DNA of 64,000 nt from Glandiceps talaboti (GCF_964340395.1 NC_135554.1:8715475-8779474); one strand, 5' to 3'; shown: positions 22,303 through 35,523, counted from the stretch's first letter. Made by a program: numbers and translations. The notes: generated by a model not told the origin, from the letters alone.

Positions 22303-24600
22303 TTACATAGAGGGTGCTGATACAGGTGTTGGTTCTGGAGCAATGGCTGATGGCCTCTTACCAGATAGTGGAGTGGTGTCCTGCCAAATAAAAACAAAAA
22401 CTGAATATTTTAGAATGTTGCACTTTTATAACCACTTGATAGCTAGTAATTGCAATGCACACAAACTGTATTTATACACAAAAGTCAGTAATTCAATTAG
22501 TTGTGAATAACAAGCACTATCGTGGTCATTGGACAAGTCTCAATCATTACTACCAAACCAGAGTCAAGGCTATGGAGATTTCATTAGGCAGCAAGATGTT
22601 TTTTTTTTCGTCTCACACAATGTGTGTGTTACAAATTATACAAAATAACCCCACAAAACTGTTTATTTGTGTTTAAATTGAGATAGTAACATTTCATGTG
22701 CATGCATGCTATCGCAAAAAAACATAGTGCGGCCAAATCCAAAGTCTATAGTCACTCACATTTGGTAGTAACAGGTGACTCAATGATATGACTGAATAAG
22801 ACCAGGTAGAGAATCACAGAGCACTTCGACTCAAAGTACAGAACTGCTAGGATATAGAACCACCACCTGAGTTTTATGACACCAAGATGATAGTATTACG
22901 TCTTGTGGTTTCTAAATAACTACATTATGGGTATAGGGGTTACACTCACCATAATGTTAGTCGTTTCTGTGGGAATAACAGGTGTAGTCTGGGCTTCAAC
23001 AGTCACAGGTACTCTCTCATACTGACGACGATGCATTTCATCTACGTGTGTCAGATACCATGTACCAGGGAATAGATCTTCTATTACACCTACTGGGCTG
23101 TATGGAGCTGAAAAGAAGACAACAGGAGACTTGGTAAAATAAAAAAAATAAAATAAAAAATAACTCTCCAATTACACCCATTTTAGTGCTGTCATAATTT
23201 TTTTACATGCTGAGTGAACATTTACACAATATGAAATTCATACTGCCATTTTATGATGATTATTTTCATATGATTAGATGTGAAAATTGCTAGTTTTTTT
23301 AAGCCAACATTATCATGTCCCTCAAGGGCAATAAGATTCACTCACTCGGTACTGTTTGGAAATTCTTACCTGAAACAATGGCAATTTGTATGATGAATTA
23401 TGGTTTCTATGGTATTGCTATGGTAACATTTATTCTTACAGGTATCCTATGGCAGGGATATTTTATAAGACTGAGATGGGAGGGGGGGGGAGTAGGAGGA
23501 GATAGTAGGGGTGTTGAAGACAGATAAAGGAGTGGGGGAAAGGCATATATCTATCTACTTACCAAGATGATGTGTATCTTGTCTGAGTTTCATAGTATCT
23601 GCAAATGCACCTGGTGCAATTTTCTTCCTGGAATCCAGTCTTTCCTTCAGATCAGATAGGGAGGCAGCTACTTTGAGTAGAGCAGATCCGGGTGTTGTAT
23701 CCTCGGATACACGGATAGAGTACAAGGAAGATGCCAGACCAGATCCGTAAGAGAACAAAGCTGCCCTCTTGCCGGCTAATTCTGACACAGAGTTCCTAAA
23801 ATAGATGGGAGAAGAGAAGTGTTATTATACAACATCGTAGATCTAGTAAATTAGGTTACAAACTATAATCATTGTCTAAATATATGTCAACTCATAAACA
23901 AATTTGCTATCTTAGAAGTAGACAGCATTACACATTCTAAGTCACTTAAAGGCCAAGGTTTCAATCTCAGGTTCTCACATTAGTGTTATCTTATCAGTGG
24001 AGCCATTACGATTACATTGGATTATTCTTTTGCTCTGTATCAACTTTTTCTAGAGATCTGCCAGACAACTGTTTTTCACTCCTAAATTTCAATCCCCTTT
24101 TCTAAGTGAGCCTTTCAAGGTAAATGTTCAACTTCTGGAAGTGTTTTTGCTAAGGATGGTACAAATACTGAAGTTTGAGAATGTAAAATGTACCCGAGTT
24201 CCCCCCAGTCATTTAAATTGATTCCCCTTCAAATTATGGTACATGAAATCCATGTAAATTTTACCAGATTTCTATCCTGTCACTGGGGTCCCTAAACACA
24301 TTGTTGTTGATGTATGACCCATAAGTTGAAATCAGTAGTTGTATGTAGCATAAAATGTTGTCCCAGTTTTTGAGATAAGACTTTTTTCAGAATAACTCAT
24401 AGTCTAACAATGCATATGATATACAAATATACATATACACAGATGTTTTTGCTAAAGGCGGTAAGTAGGTAAAATCTACCGGGGTTCCAATTTCATTTTA
24501 CCTGGGTTCCCAAACAAAATTACCATCGCCTCTATGGGGAAACACTGCCATTTTTACCCCTTTCTGTTACTAGGGTTACCCAACCTTAGCCAAAACACTG

Positions 24601-24631
<31 letters not shown>

Positions 24632-27600
24632 TGTATGTATGTATGTACGTACGTACGTACGTACGTACGTACGTACGTACGTACGTACGTACGTATGTAT
24701 GTCAGAGTGACTTACATTGCAATGAATGAGACCAAACCACCATACAATGATGGTGTATACATATTTCCAACTTGGTTGGCTATCAGTAGATATGGCTTAG
24801 TCTTCTCTTCAAACACAGCCTTACTGCATGTCATAAATGCCTTTTCAAGTGTTCTATCAAAGAAAGTCTCTTCAAGCTTCAGATCCCTGGACACAGTATT
24901 CAAGTGAGAGAAAACAACATAGAGTTATGAACTTTGTGATGATGATGATGATGATAATGATGATGATTGCTGGGAGTTAAGCCTTAATGCATGTCAGCTT
25001 TGAGAAGGGATATACAGTTTCCTTGAAAAGAGTTATTTGAAAACTGTTCATACATTCCAGTTGTTTTTTTCCTCCTTAATCACTACAAAACTTTGAAAAC
25101 GAGAGCCAATGTAGCACAACTGTACAGTGTGACTTATTTAAAATAAAATCTTTATCCACATGTTGATCCAGCCCAATCGAATGACACAGTATTACCATAT
25201 ATCTTTGAAATCTAAGTCCAGTTGTGCTTAATAAACTATAAACAAGTCATGTTGGGTTTGGGCGGGGGAGGTAGCCACAACCACCATATGACTTGACTGT
25301 GGGCTATTCCATTGCAAGGTACACGTTTTTTTAAACTTTAAAAGTTAAACCAATAATTTGAGTAGTTCATTTCATGTACACCACTACCACTTAGATCTCA
25401 TACATTATACATTTTGATAGACAATGTTCAAATAACAATAAATCCAGAAACAGGAAAAAAACATGACATTGTGTGAACTAATGGCATCTTGCCAAATCAT
25501 ATTTTCACTTCCTTGGTAATAACAATACATGGAAATTCACATAAACCTGTTTAAAGTCAGGTTTGCGTGAATTATATTGGAATCAAATACTTTAGTAACC
25601 AGGTAAAACAATAAACAGGGAAGTGTATTTATAATGAGGGTATTTATTGTATTTTTATATACCAAGGGTATTTGATGTCAAGATTCATTAAAAACGCAAA
25701 GTTGACAGAACATTTTAAACTGAGAAGTTGTCCTATAGATAATGTACACTCATTCCTGGCATCAATGTGATTGCTTGTAGAAGAGATATTGGATAAGGTG
25801 ATAAAAATTCACTTCTAATGTGAGATACAATGCTGAGTTTCTGGTAGTATTTTGATATGTTTACCATCATTTCAGTAAACAGGTTCATAAGGTTGGAATT
25901 TCATGTTTTCCATCATGTTTTTATATAGCATTGCTTGTAGTGATGTGATCGCTGAAGTTTTCATCATGGTTTTATACACCGTATACAAAACATGTGATGT
26001 CACACTTGTAAACGATCACCTAAGGGGAGGGAGGGGGTTGTGTCCTAAATGAACAATGTTTGTTTATTGAGCTTTCTGCGACATTGTGTGATCATCCCTT
26101 GCAACTATCTTATTTACTTACCTAAATGATTCAAGACCGGCATATTTTCCACCCTCTGCCATGTCAGGATTGGAATCTTGGAGGAAATCATTAAACATCA
26201 CCCTGGCTAAAGATTTCTGCACTAACTTGCAGTATGGGGAATGGAATAACATTGCATCTACATGTTCTAAATTGAACTGACCTGACTTGCCCTCTGGGAA
26301 AAAAAAAAGAGGAAAAGAATTTTGTCATTTATAATTTGGATAAACATATAAAGTATAACAAGAGAATTGGTGCAAATACCCTGAGTGCTGTGACAATATT
26401 TGCATTCCCATGTGACTGGATTCTGTCATATTACCAACCTATTGTCATTACCATAAACACATCCTGTTCATTGTTATACTATCATTGTCATCATACAATG
26501 TTCTATTGTACTCTAACTTAAATCTTTGATTATTAATGAATTCAATCAATTCTTTAAAACACAAAAAGCTATTGTTCCTTATATCGACCTATTGTCACTA
26601 TATAGGAACACATTCTGTTCATTGTTATACATTTCATTTCTTTTGTTTAAATAGTTCCATTGTTTGTAACATAAATTTACATGATATGAAATCATAAAAG
26701 TTTAAGTGCAAGTGCTACAAAGGGATCGTGATCAGGAGAGAATGCTTCCACACAGCACATAGGACGAATTCAGGAAACCTCTGAAAAGTGTCCTAAATCT
26801 AGTCTGGATGCCAACATGGTCTATAGGAACTAGGTTATCTTAAGTCAGGATGGTTTCAGGACAGGTCCAGGATGCTGGCTTTATTTTCGGGAGTGGTGTT
26901 CCCCTTTAATGAACATTAAAAATGGCACAAACTGAATATATAAGTATTTTCACCTGAAAATACTCACACAATACTTTCATAAAACTATTCTAGTATACTG
27001 TGTATATCGATGCATGCCTTCTATGATGTTACAATGTATGTTCTAGCATTGTTAGAACTGTTGATTGCATAGTAGGGAGTTACTGTACATTTTTTTTATA
27101 TGTATAATAAATTACGGTATGTCATTGGATCATTATCAGTTATATCTAAATACCAGGTTTGAATTCAGTCAATTACAAGTGATAGTTAAGTATACATCAG
27201 TAAGTAGAACACTGTGAGTGTAGAGAGAGCTACATCCTAAAATAACATAAACTCAGCTTGTGCCCCTTTAAGGTACGAATGCTGCCTTTATAAAGCCACT
27301 GATTATGTCGTCTTTAATACTTACCTTTATCTAGTAATGCCTGTGCCTTTTCACAATATCTCTTATAGCATTTATCCAAAGCACCAAGATAACACTGTAT
27401 AGATAATTTGCCATCTACTGTAGGAAACTCAGATGACAAATCTGGCTTATAAAAATCATATACGTGCTGCATATGGCTTCCTCTAAGACCTACAGATATA
27501 ACACATTGTAGAAAATGTTTGTTATCATTTCCATCTTTTCAGATCAGTTTCCAGGGTTCTGTCAAACTCCATAGTAGTCCTGGTTGCTAATTAATATTCA

Positions 27601-29269
27601 TCTGAATTTGCATAATTAATATTCATGACTAAATTAATGATACAGTCTAAATGCAGCAAAGAAAAAGTTAAAGACCAGTTTATGTTTCTTACAATATTAG
27701 CACCAGGAAGAATCTCATAACTCTGAACTTGGTTTTTATATACTGATTTTTTCAATCATGTTTTCTTTAAAAAAAACCTGAAAATGTTTCAAACTAAATG
27801 TCCTCAGATGTGTAGAGTTACAAAACACTAGGAAATACATATAGGATTTGTTTTCAGATGTTTATAACTCTACTACCAACCATATTTGTTTTATTTTGGA
27901 ATGGATTTGGTATCGGATAAAAGACTGTCTTATAGATTAAAGTCACCCCCACCCACCTCCAAATATTAGTATTCATGTGAGGATTTGAGAGTAATCCAGC
28001 ACACGGAAGTGTCCATATTTGGGTGTTACTGGTAAATCTTTTTCTTATGTAAGCTGTGATAATCTGTATGATTAGAAATACACTGGTATAATTCAAATGT
28101 TGTTATTTTCATCTCATCTTGTTAGATTGCCAAAATATGAGAGTACCTTGCAAAATTTGAATTATGACAAGACACTTCATTTTAATGTACTTATTTACCT
28201 CTTTCAATAACGAGGGGAGCATTTGGTCCAATCAACATAGCTACTGCTCCGGCTCCACCTGTAGGTCTAGCATTGCCAGTAGCATATACTGCAATGTCAC
28301 CGGCTACTACTAGTGCATAACGCCCTGGAATATAAAGATCACAAAAACTTAGAATTCATCACTGTTTCCTTGATTCTTATTCTTGAATAGAAATATCAGA
28401 TCAATCAAACTCTTGTCAAACTGGTTACTCATTTATATTAACCAAGGCAAACTTGACATTGGCTTTAATAAGCAATGGACATTGAAAGTCTGACGTTGTT
28501 ATCATTTTGTCACCTTTTACAGCATAACGATATTTGATTGGCTGCAACCAAATCTGGTTGCACTGTACAGGATATTGGGTACAGTCTGGTTTAGAAGGCT
28601 GATACCGTGATAAGGTTGAACAACACGAGGTATCTTACAGTGTAACATTTATACTACTGGAATTACTGTCTTCTCCTAGCTTTTACATTTATAAGCAAAC
28701 TATAACCAACACTGCTTGCACACTTGTGAAATAGATAAATGTTTAAGAAACGTAAACTCATTAACTGGTGACATGAAAATAAATGAGATTCTAAAGGATA
28801 TGACTGTAAAATAGAACTTACCATCCCATGAACTTGACTCTACCCAGTTCAATGCATTAAATAAAGCTGCAGTGCCGCCATAACATGCATTGGTTGTGTC
28901 AATACCTTCTATGTTAGTATTACCACACTCTTCAAACAACTGCATTAGCACTGTCTTTGTACTTTTCGATTTATCAATAATTGTTTCAGTTCCTACTTCT
29001 AGACGTCCGATGGACTCGTAAGAAATGTTATTCCTTTCCATCAACTTTTGTACGACTGTAAGACACAGGGAATTAATGTCTTCTCTGTCAGAACAGAATC
29101 CCATCTTAGCCTGTCCAAGTCCTATAGTGTACTTGCCGGCTGACACTCCATCAAATTGTTCCAGCTCTACTTGGTCTACATACTGGGAAGGGAAATAGAT
29201 TTCTATTGCTAGGATACCAACGTCATCAGGCCATCCTCCAACTTGTTTGCTGTCTCCTGAGCTAGGCAT
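22303..29269 (-). CDS. HMGCS1: Hydroxymethylglutaryl-CoA synthase, cytosolic type, complete
   Basis: This enzyme condenses acetyl-CoA with acetoacetyl-CoA to HMG-CoA, the step before HMG-CoA reductase in the mevalonate pathway. Coding exons are 29269-28822, 28324-28199, 27489-27325, 26293-26122, 24886-24716, 23795-23563, 23107-22950 and 22380-22303. All borders are GT/AG and phases match, giving 516 residues against 520 in human HMGCS1. The catalytic residues fall at the canonical numbers: Glu95 in EVGTE, Cys129 in TTNACYGG and His264 in FHSPYCKL. The [35 protein letters not shown]-like and [14 protein letters not shown] segments are typical. There is no N-terminal mitochondrial extension, so it is the cytosolic form; invertebrates usually have only this one. 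The C-terminal tail (about 25 residues, Pro/Ser-rich) is family-variable. The gene lies on the same strand as MYSM1, about 8 kb away. Confidence 0.97.
23944..24123 (+). mobile_element. Small TIR element, family E, copy 1
   Basis: It starts CTTAAAGGCCAAGGTTTCAA and ends GTGAGCCTTTCAAGG, an imperfect terminal inverted pair. Its interior (CAGGTTCT, TAGTGTTATCTTATCAGTGG, TTATTCTTTTGCTCTG, AACTTTTTCTAGAG) is shared with 62066-62250 and, more weakly, 55494-55645. It lies in an HMG-CoA synthase intron. Confidence 0.7.
24440..24702. repeat. Tandem-unit relic followed by ATGT/ACGT array
   Basis: At 24440-24600 there is one copy of sequence related to the MYSM1 intron tandem repeat (TTTTGCTAAAGGCGGTAAGT ... 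GCCAAAACACTGATATG). It runs directly into 24603-24702, a pure ATGT block (about 11 units), a pure ACGT block (about 12 units) and a few more ATGT units. The array ends 14 bp from the donor of HMG-CoA synthase exon 5. Confidence 0.85.
26430..26640 (+). repeat. Local duplication in HMG-CoA synthase intron
   Basis: ACCTATTGTCATTACCATAA ... CACATCCTGTTCATTGTTATAC at 26438-26482 is repeated as ACCTATTGTCACTATATAGG ... CACATTCTGTTCATTGTTATAC at 26588-26631. Nothing else is recognised in this intron except the family A element to its left. Confidence 0.55.
26916..27272 (-). mobile_element. Small TIR element, family A, copy 3 (inverted)
   Basis: It ends in ATAAACTCAGCTTGTGCCCC followed by TTTAA, the complement of the family A left end. 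The reverse complement of its interior contains AATTGACTGAATTCAAACCTGG, matching 60875-61248. It is about 357 bp, non-coding, and lies in an HMG-CoA synthase intron. Confidence 0.7.
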
Positions 29270-29286
29270 CTTTTAATCTGGAATAT
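28822..29286 (-). CDS. HMGCS1: HMG-CoA synthase first coding exon (Glu95, Cys129)
   Basis: The acceptor TTTTTCAG precedes ATATTCCAGATTAAAAG and the ATG at 29269, so transcription starts further upstream and the leader is spliced. The exon carries both the general acid/base Glu95 and the nucleophile Cys129 and ends in phase 1 at TGGGATG|GTAAGT. This exon is the source of the broken copy at 15384-15656. Confidence 0.95.
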
Positions 29287-30506
29287 CTGAAAAACAAAGA
29301 GATTGTTTTTACTACTGTACTTTATTTATATGGTTTATTGAGGTATGTAACTTGTAAGAGTATCAAAAATGAACAGCTGTGGGGGATAGTGCTAGATGTA
29401 CATGTAGCACTTTGCCAAAATACAAATATGTACAAAGTAGTGCTACAGATCTAGTACTTCGTCGATTGCTCATGATGATAATGATCTCAGGTCAGGTGTC
29501 CACATTTTAGCATTATGTTTTTTTGGGAAAGGCTGGATCTAAAGTGAGATTTAGCATTGTTTTTAGATCTAGTACTTGGTAGTTTTGTAACAAAGTGCTA
29601 GTTGTAGCAAGTCACTAAAAATCGACACAGTGCTTACTGCTACACTATGTATCAGCAGCGTTTGTCCCTATTGTTACCTGGTTTATTTGCAAAGAGGAAG
29701 ATTTACATGTGAGTCTAACAACAAATACAGACAGTACCAGCAAACTTGTTAACTTCATAATTTCACAAAAAATACATCTTAAAACTAACTCATCAAAGGT
29801 TGTGACTACAATATCATTTATAGTTGGAACCCCTGCATTATTCAGTTTAACTGGTCCTATCGCACAAGAAGTTAAAAATTAATTTTTAGCATTGACAAAG
29901 TGCTTTCGATCTGTCTTGGTCCACTGTGACAATCCTCATCAGAAGAAAGAATGATAACTGTAAGTTAATCACTATCGTGGAGTGTTAGAGTTTCTAGCTC
30001 TCATGAAATACAAAATGTATTTTTTTTGTAAGCCAAAATGATAAAAACATGGAGAACACCAAATTTCAAATTTTGATATGCAACAAGAAACTACTGTGTT
30101 TCACTGACACTTCAATTCAACTTACATATATACTGTCTTTGATCATGTAGATAGCACACTGAAGTTCACATGATGTCATTCAATGCTTATCTTAAGTAAT
30201 TAAATCAACTTAAACAGCAAAACGTGACTTCTGACTTCTGTATCTGACAAAAGGGGGTGGGAAGCCATGTGAGTCACTGGTATGGCTATACTAGCTACAT
30301 GTAAATTGAAGTCAATATATTTATTATACTGGTAGCAGTAATTCTAACTATGTGATATGTCCTCACAAGTTTACACAATATTGTCACCTTAGTGTTGATA
30401 TTAAACTTAAAGATGCATGTACATGTTACTCAGCCTATCAGGCTTCTTAACAAATGCTGGCTGAGTGTGGCATGAATGTCTGTATCTAAACTGACTATGT
30501 TCATAT

Positions 30507-30672
30507 CTACGATGCTTTTACAATGAGACTTCAACATTTATGTAACACAGAATGAGAGCTTTGGTAAAACTAACATACTTTCCTACATATTTATCTACGA
30601 TGCAATTTTAGATTTCAATATTTATGTAACACAGAATGAGAGATTTGGTAAAACTAACATACTTTCCTACGT
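30507..30672 (+). repeat. Tandem duplication, about 85 bp x 2
   Basis: TCTACGATGC ... CAACATTTATGTAACACAGA, with GGTAAAACTAACATACTTTCCTAC, occurs twice in a row with about 90 percent identity. It lies in the spliced leader region of HMG-CoA synthase. Confidence 0.8.
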
Positions 30673-30864
30673 ATTTATAATATGCAATTTTTGGAATAGG
30701 ACTCTTTACTGCACTGAGCTGAGTATGACTATCAAAGCTGCTGTCTTCTTAGAAGATGTTTGTATGTTTGTACATGTTTGTATTTTGGTAAGGAATGTCA
30801 GTCAGCAATCTGGGGAACTCTTGTAGCATTTACCTACATTACATGTAGACTCAGAGTCATACAG

Positions 30865-31100
30865 CCCTTTACCAAAGCGTATATTACCTTACTGAATCAT
30901 ATATTGCCCTTTACCAAAGCGTATATTACCTTACCGAATCATATATTGCCCTTTACCAAAGCGTATATTACCTTACCAAATCATATATAATGCCCTTTCC
31001 CAAATCATATATTGCCCTTTACCAAATCATATATTGCCCTTTACCAAATCATATATTACCTTACCAAATCATATATTACCCTTTACCAAATCATGCTTTG
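30865..31100 (+). repeat. Minisatellite (CCCTTTACCAAAGCGTATAT / ACCAAATCATATAT)
   Basis: About 42-bp units alternate two similar halves, CCCTTTACCAAAGCGTATATTA and CCTTACCGAATCATATATTG. They decay to 21- to 28-bp units toward the right. The plus-strand ORF through it is a shadow of the repeat. An AACCA pentamer run follows at 31287-31324. Confidence 0.85.
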
Positions 31101-31790
31101 TCACCTACTGATCATGTTCATTTCATTTCTGCATTCAAACAATCAGACAATGATGTATGTTAATTTACTACATGAAAATTATCATAAGAATTATCGATAA
31201 TTATTATTCACATTTTTTTGAGAGATAGGCTATTAAGGACTATTATACAGCATTACATCTAGAGTAACACTTTACTGTCTGTCCTCTATCCAAACCAAAC
31301 CAAACCAAACCAAACCAAACCAACCAAGTTTTAGACCAAGGGACTAGGGGACAGTCCATGAATGCAGTGGACCTGTAATGTATCATTCAACTATGGTGTG
31401 CATGTCAACCAACCTGTGTACTTTAACATCAGATAATATTAAGTAAAAGATTGGAACAATCTGATGAGTCTTGGCATGAACACTTGAAGACTAATTTAAG
31501 CAACACCTTTGTCCCTTGAAATAATTTAGTTAAATCAATTTCCAACATCAGATACCTGGCGTCAAACCAATGAGTGCATATGAGAGTACACAGATTGCCA
31601 ATAGTAATGCAGAGCTATACTGTTACTATCTAAAAAACCATCAAAACCAACATTAATCTAAATTACACACCAATACACCAAATTCTTCAGATATCACTGT
31701 TTCTGACTTCATCACCTACCTGTATACTACAATACCACAGAAATCAGTATCATAAACTAAATACCACTCACCTACCAAAACTGAACTCAC

Positions 31791-31900
31791 CAAGTTTCAA
31801 AAATGCAGCTTAAGCTCTCTGTTACTCCTTCGTTGGCTACTACACACCTAAACTACCCACCAGGTGAAATAATCAGGAAGTATGTGTGACTTTTATGTAA
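31791..31900 (-). promoter_or_regulatory. Candidate 5' non-coding exon and promoter of HMG-CoA synthase (proximal)
   Basis: On the minus strand a good donor, GAAACTTG|GTGAGTTC, lies at 31791, with a second, GGTAG|GTGAGT, 19 bp further. A TATA-like ACATAAAAG sits at about 31900-31891, and CTGATTATTTCACCTGGTGGG lies between. This could be the leader exon spliced to the acceptor at 29286. The alternative is the site at 37236. Confidence 0.4.
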
Positions 31901-32494
31901 CATGATATAATAATCTATTCCGCTCATGTGAATGGGAGGAGCTCTGTATTAAGATTAGAAGTATATAATGCTAATAGACAGCTAGAGGGTATAAGTTTGG
32001 TTATATAACTTCTGCATAGCTATATCATATTAAATGGTCAATGGGTGTATTTTTAAAATAAGTACATGTATGAGCACAGATTATAACATGGTAACATGAC
32101 TGAACATGTGATTTTATGTATATGCATAGAAGTACAATGTACATGTATTGCACACATGTGACAGCTGGCTGATCACAGATTAAATAAATCCAATGAATGT
32201 TTTTCAACCATCAAATTGTTCAATATTTATAACAGCTTGTTACATATAACTTATATATTTAGAGTGTGAGTCACTGGTAGATCTGTATTTTTACAAATGA
32301 TGGGATGCTGTTGGATCCAATTCCTAACTAAACTAACATGAATTATGTATTCCCAGTTATGTGTTTTAATGTGGACAACTTTGCAAGAGATTCACAGCTT
32401 TCTGACTGATGGCAATGATGAATTATATATCAGTTGTTTGTTAGAATATCTTTTATGTACTTTATATCACGGTAGACATTTATATTTCGTGCGT

Positions 32495-32498
32495 GTGC

Positions 32499-32529
<31 letters not shown>

Positions 32530-32725
32530 TATTTGTGGTGGTGGATGCATGTCTATCCATCTATCTGTCTGTCTTTCTATCTATGTATAGTATGTATGTA
32601 TGTATGTATGTATGTATGTATGTATGTATGTATGTATACATGTATACATGTATGTATGTATGTATGTATGTATGTATGTATGTATGTATGTATGTATGTA
32701 TGTATGTATGTATGTATGTACATGC
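32495..32725. repeat. GCGC/GTGT run and ATGT array
   Basis: GCGCGCGCGC passes into a GT run (32495-32530). It is followed by about 33 ATGT units at 32585-32722, broken once by ATACATGTATACATG. Met-Tyr-Val-Cys ORFs on both strands are produced by the repeat and are not genes. Confidence 0.95.
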
Positions 32726-32729
32726 ATGC

Positions 32730-33625
32730 ATACATGGAAGTATAACCCACAGGAAGAACAACTGAGTTAATCCCTTTAAAAATCCTTTGTTTCAGACCGA
32801 GTTAATCCCTTTATATCCATCTGATCTTAGGTTAAATGTCGCGCTGGCAGCGACGTTGGTTACCAGGACGTGACTTTTTCATGTGAGCATTGCTAAGCTC
32901 TCTCTGTTGCGGGCAAAGGTCACTGCATATGCGCATAACGTTTCATTGAAAAGATAGCGTCTTCCTGAGGTAAACCGTGTTTGTTGTAACGCGATCGAGT
33001 AAGATTGAGGGAAGTTACACCAATTTCTAGTTTGCGCACTTGTTTTTTTGTGAATATTTTTCAACTCTCGATTTCAATATGTGCAACAAACCAGAACAAA
33101 AACTGTCTTTGAACAAAATGAACCGCAGATTACATGCAATGGTATTTTTGTCTACATGTTGCGGTTTGTTGCGGAGTGTGCAGACGCGAGTTGAAAATTT
33201 TGATTTCTTGACGTCACCACGTACGCTCGTGTCCCTTTTTTGTCATTTGCTTATATACAAATGCACTGTGTGTGTTGCACAGGGAAGCATTTTCCTTACT
33301 TTTTTAGGTGGTTTTGGTGTCAGTAAGACTATTATTTGACTGCTGTGGTGGTTGCTAAACTTGTTGACTACAATGCGACTCTTCATTTCCCATACTTTCT
33401 ACCTCAGACTTATGTGTGGCGAGTAACCATGACAACACCCGAACTACGTCTTCAATATCCTAGGCTCGTTCCAGACACTCGGAGTTGTTCACACATTGTT
33501 AGGAAAGCCAGCTTATCAAGCTTAAAGTAAGTGCTTACTGATTGCAGTGCAAACAGCGGCATTCAACATATGGTGTTTGATCCCTCCCTAGTTGTTCTTC
33601 CTGTGGGTTGTACTTCCATGATGCA
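32730..33625. other. Non-repetitive stretch, no supported gene
   Basis: It has somewhat higher CpG than its surroundings around 32830-33200. Three short ORFs (33040-33339, 33336-33530 and antisense 32879-33064) lack family resemblance or splice context. The phrase 'ggaagtataacccacaggaagaacaactga' at 32735 recurs in inverted form near 33590 (AGTTGTTCTTCCTGTGGGTTGTACTTCCATG). The two ATGT/ACGT arrays therefore have inverted flanks. Confidence 0.5.
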
Positions 33626-33627
33626 TG

Positions 33628-33862
33628 CATGTATGTATGTATGTATGTACGTACGTACGTACGTACGTACGTACGTACGTACATATGTATGTAACTTGTA
33701 AGTATGTATGTATGTGTGTGTGTATGTGTATGTGTGTGTGTAAGTAGGTATGTATGTATGTATGTGTATGTATGTATGTATGTATGTATGTATGTATGTA
33801 TGTATGTATGTATGTATGTATGTATGTACGTACGTACGTACGTATGTATGTATGTATGTATA
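33628..33862. repeat. ATGT/ACGT compound array
   Basis: It contains blocks of ATGT, then about 10 units of ACGT, then GTGT-rich sequence, then about 18 units of ATGT and a second short ACGT block ending in ATGT. The block order resembles the array at 24603-24702. Confidence 0.95.
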
Positions 33863-34324
33863 CAAAGACAAAACATTAATATTATTTGTCATACAAAACA
33901 CTGTATTTGTGATTGATTGATTTATCAAACTAATTAATACATATTGTTTATAATCTATTATAACCTACATTTTAACCTAAATAACCTGAATGAAAAGACT
34001 GTCATGCCATACTATACAATCATGTCTTTGATAGCAGATCACACCATACTTCTATCAAATGATGTAGGGTATAGAGTCCAGTTATATCGTTTGACATACT
34101 CCAAAAGTACACCTGCCCTCGTTTTAAGAAATTATTGATAGAAAAGTTAGAAACCTAACAAAACTCCAGGCCTGTATTGTAATATGCCAGCAGCTTTTGT
34201 ATGTACAGGTATGAAATAGCCACACAAAACGTTTGATACAAAGCCCATACCAGTCCATTGTAGATATATACATTCATCAATAACAGTAACATACATACAT
34301 ACATACATACATATGTATACTGTC

Positions 34325-34480
34325 TAACAATTGACAAAACATGAATATTTTATCATTATACCATGCACAAGCCAGGTTCAACAAAAAGTATGGAATATAT
34401 ACTCTGGTCGTTTCATGTCACGACAACTCACGTCTATGTCACGACAATGCATGTCTACATGATTGCATCTCCTGTGTCCA
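34325..34480 (-). repeat. Dispersed repeat family B, partial inverted copy
   Basis: The reverse complement contains CATTGTCGTGACATAGACGT and ACGACCAGAGTATATATTCC, matching the right part of the family B repeats at 6500-6612 and 10730-10812. Confidence 0.65.
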
Positions 34481-35523
34481 AAATAACTAGTTTTGCACGT
34501 CAGCATGCTTTTTCAAGAAATTTGAATTAAATTGAACAGAACTTTAAAAATTCTAAATATAAGAATATGCATGAAAAAATGTGCATAAATTAAAAGTAGA
34601 AAATCAAAATAAATAAAATACATTTTGTACTGTAAACCTGGAAACTTTTTTTCACTTATTTTGCTAGAAAAAAAATGCAAAAATAAGTAGTGACTAAAAA
34701 ATGCCTTCTTGTACATGAACACTATGTATCAGTCTGGTAATTTGTGAAAATTAGTCTTTGAGAACTAGCTGAAGACTGCAAAATCATAAAATTTTCTAGT
34801 AGCGAAAATATCTAGGTTTAAACAGTATTTATATGCTGTGTGCTCATTGACAAACTGAACTCAAACTTGGTGAAAATTTTTTTAGACATTACTAGCCACA
34901 GTGGTGAATTAAAAAATTTGGCCTATTAGTATAGAAGAGTCTTACCTTTATTCATATGTCCTAGATTGAATTTAAAAAATAAAACTGAAAAAAATACACT
35001 GACTGATGTAATGCTAAATCTACTATGCTAATAGTGATAATACAAAGGTATATAAGGTATTAATGGCATAATCATCTAGTATCAGATTCAAACCATAGGG
35101 TTGAATGGCATTCTCGCAAGCAAGAACATTTTTCCCCGGCTGATGCAACGAAAAATAATTTCGGTGTTGGCTGATAAGACTCGCCATATGTATGACGGTG
35201 TTGAATGGTTAAAAGTTGAAAAATGCAGTAGTTTTCTGTCCTGTTTAGCTCTTAATCTGTACAATTAGCAGGAAAAGTATCATCACTGCCGATATATATT
35301 CAATATCTTCAATACTATAATTATAAGGTGGGTAGAATTTCAATGTTACGCTACTGGATACCATGACTCTTCCTTGATTGATTTAAAGATTTGTGACCAA
35401 TAAATCTTGTTTTGTATAGTATTAGTCTGACCCACATATTGCATTCCACATATCTTAGGTATTCTTATTTATATACCACTTCATGAAGTGAAGTGTGACA
35501 TGTCAGTACAAGTACAAGTAGAA

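Noticed and set aside
24603-24702. Regular repeats considered as a CRISPR array
   Set aside because: The unit is 4 bp with no spacers and the genome is eukaryotic; it is a microsatellite.
32345-32765. Met-Tyr-Val-Cys repeat ORFs on both strands
   Set aside because: They are produced by the ATGT tetranucleotide array; the same happens at 24611, 33535-33928, 42439 and 54234-54601.
33040-33339. 99-residue plus-strand ORF in a CpG-richer patch
   Set aside because: No domain, no clear donor or acceptor, and composition does not differ from the flanks.
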